From an uncultured Oxalobacteraceae bacterium (GTDB lineage Bacteria > Pseudomonadota > Gammaproteobacteria > Burkholderiales > Burkholderiaceae_D): a DNA stretch of 13,797 bases. Position numbers and translations under genes: made by a program. The DNA is taken from positions 1 through 13,797 of the forward strand of contig CALKVB010000289.1 of the NCBI GenBank assembly GCA_937996605.1, written 5' to 3'. Positions 13,790 through 13,797 of this stretch are shown piece by piece (the first letter of the stretch is position 1; every line of letters begins with the position of its first letter). The notes under the pieces are model-generated. The model was given only the letters and a program-made list of their open reading frames with translations. It made no database searches and was not told the origin of the DNA.

Positions 13790-13797
13790 TAAACTGT

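Overview
The window looks like chromosomal DNA of a Gram-negative betaproteobacterium, most likely Burkholderiales and possibly Oxalobacteraceae. This rests on a RuvB of proteobacterial type, a periplasmic CreA, a TonB receptor, a REP-like palindrome of a kind I associate with Burkholderiales genomes, and moderate GC content. The genus is inference. Twelve genes are supported. The first runs off the left edge; all others are complete. I see no tRNA, rRNA, CRISPR array, insertion sequence or prophage gene.

Layout. 1-2103 (minus) is the N-terminal part of a membrane histidine kinase with a periplasmic sensor region, behind a recognisable sigma70-type promoter. 2104-2532 has no gene but holds a strong terminator and a degenerate 12-bp repeat tract. 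2533-4275 (minus) is a secreted M1-family zinc metallopeptidase. It is divergent from dacB (4480-5931, plus), a PBP4-type D-Ala-D-Ala carboxypeptidase/endopeptidase, with a 204-bp shared promoter region between them. 6218-6415 (plus) is a small hydrophobic protein. It converges on an HDOD-domain protein (6498-7361, minus), which lies downstream of creA (7605-8087, minus).

8254-12491 (plus) is the most interesting part: a probable copper-handling cassette. In order it holds a DUF2946 Cys/His protein, a TonB-dependent outer-membrane receptor, a PCu(A)C copper chaperone with the canonical H-X10-M-X21-H-X-M site, an unrecognised 70-residue membrane protein with an H-x2-H-x2-H face, and a YcnI/DUF1775 protein whose predicted mature N-terminus is histidine. 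The last three are very tightly spaced (11-bp gaps) and the receptor ends 42 bp before them, so these four probably form one operon. A plausible scheme is copper or a copper complex entering through the receptor and passing to the periplasmic chaperones, but the receptor's substrate is inferred only from its neighbours.

A hairpin and a REP-like palindrome separate this cassette from ruvB (12660-13727, plus), the Holliday-junction helicase motor, which here has no ruvA directly upstream. The last 50 bases contain two tandem TGTAT-N8-ATACA dyads that look like an operator for the next gene, beyond the window.
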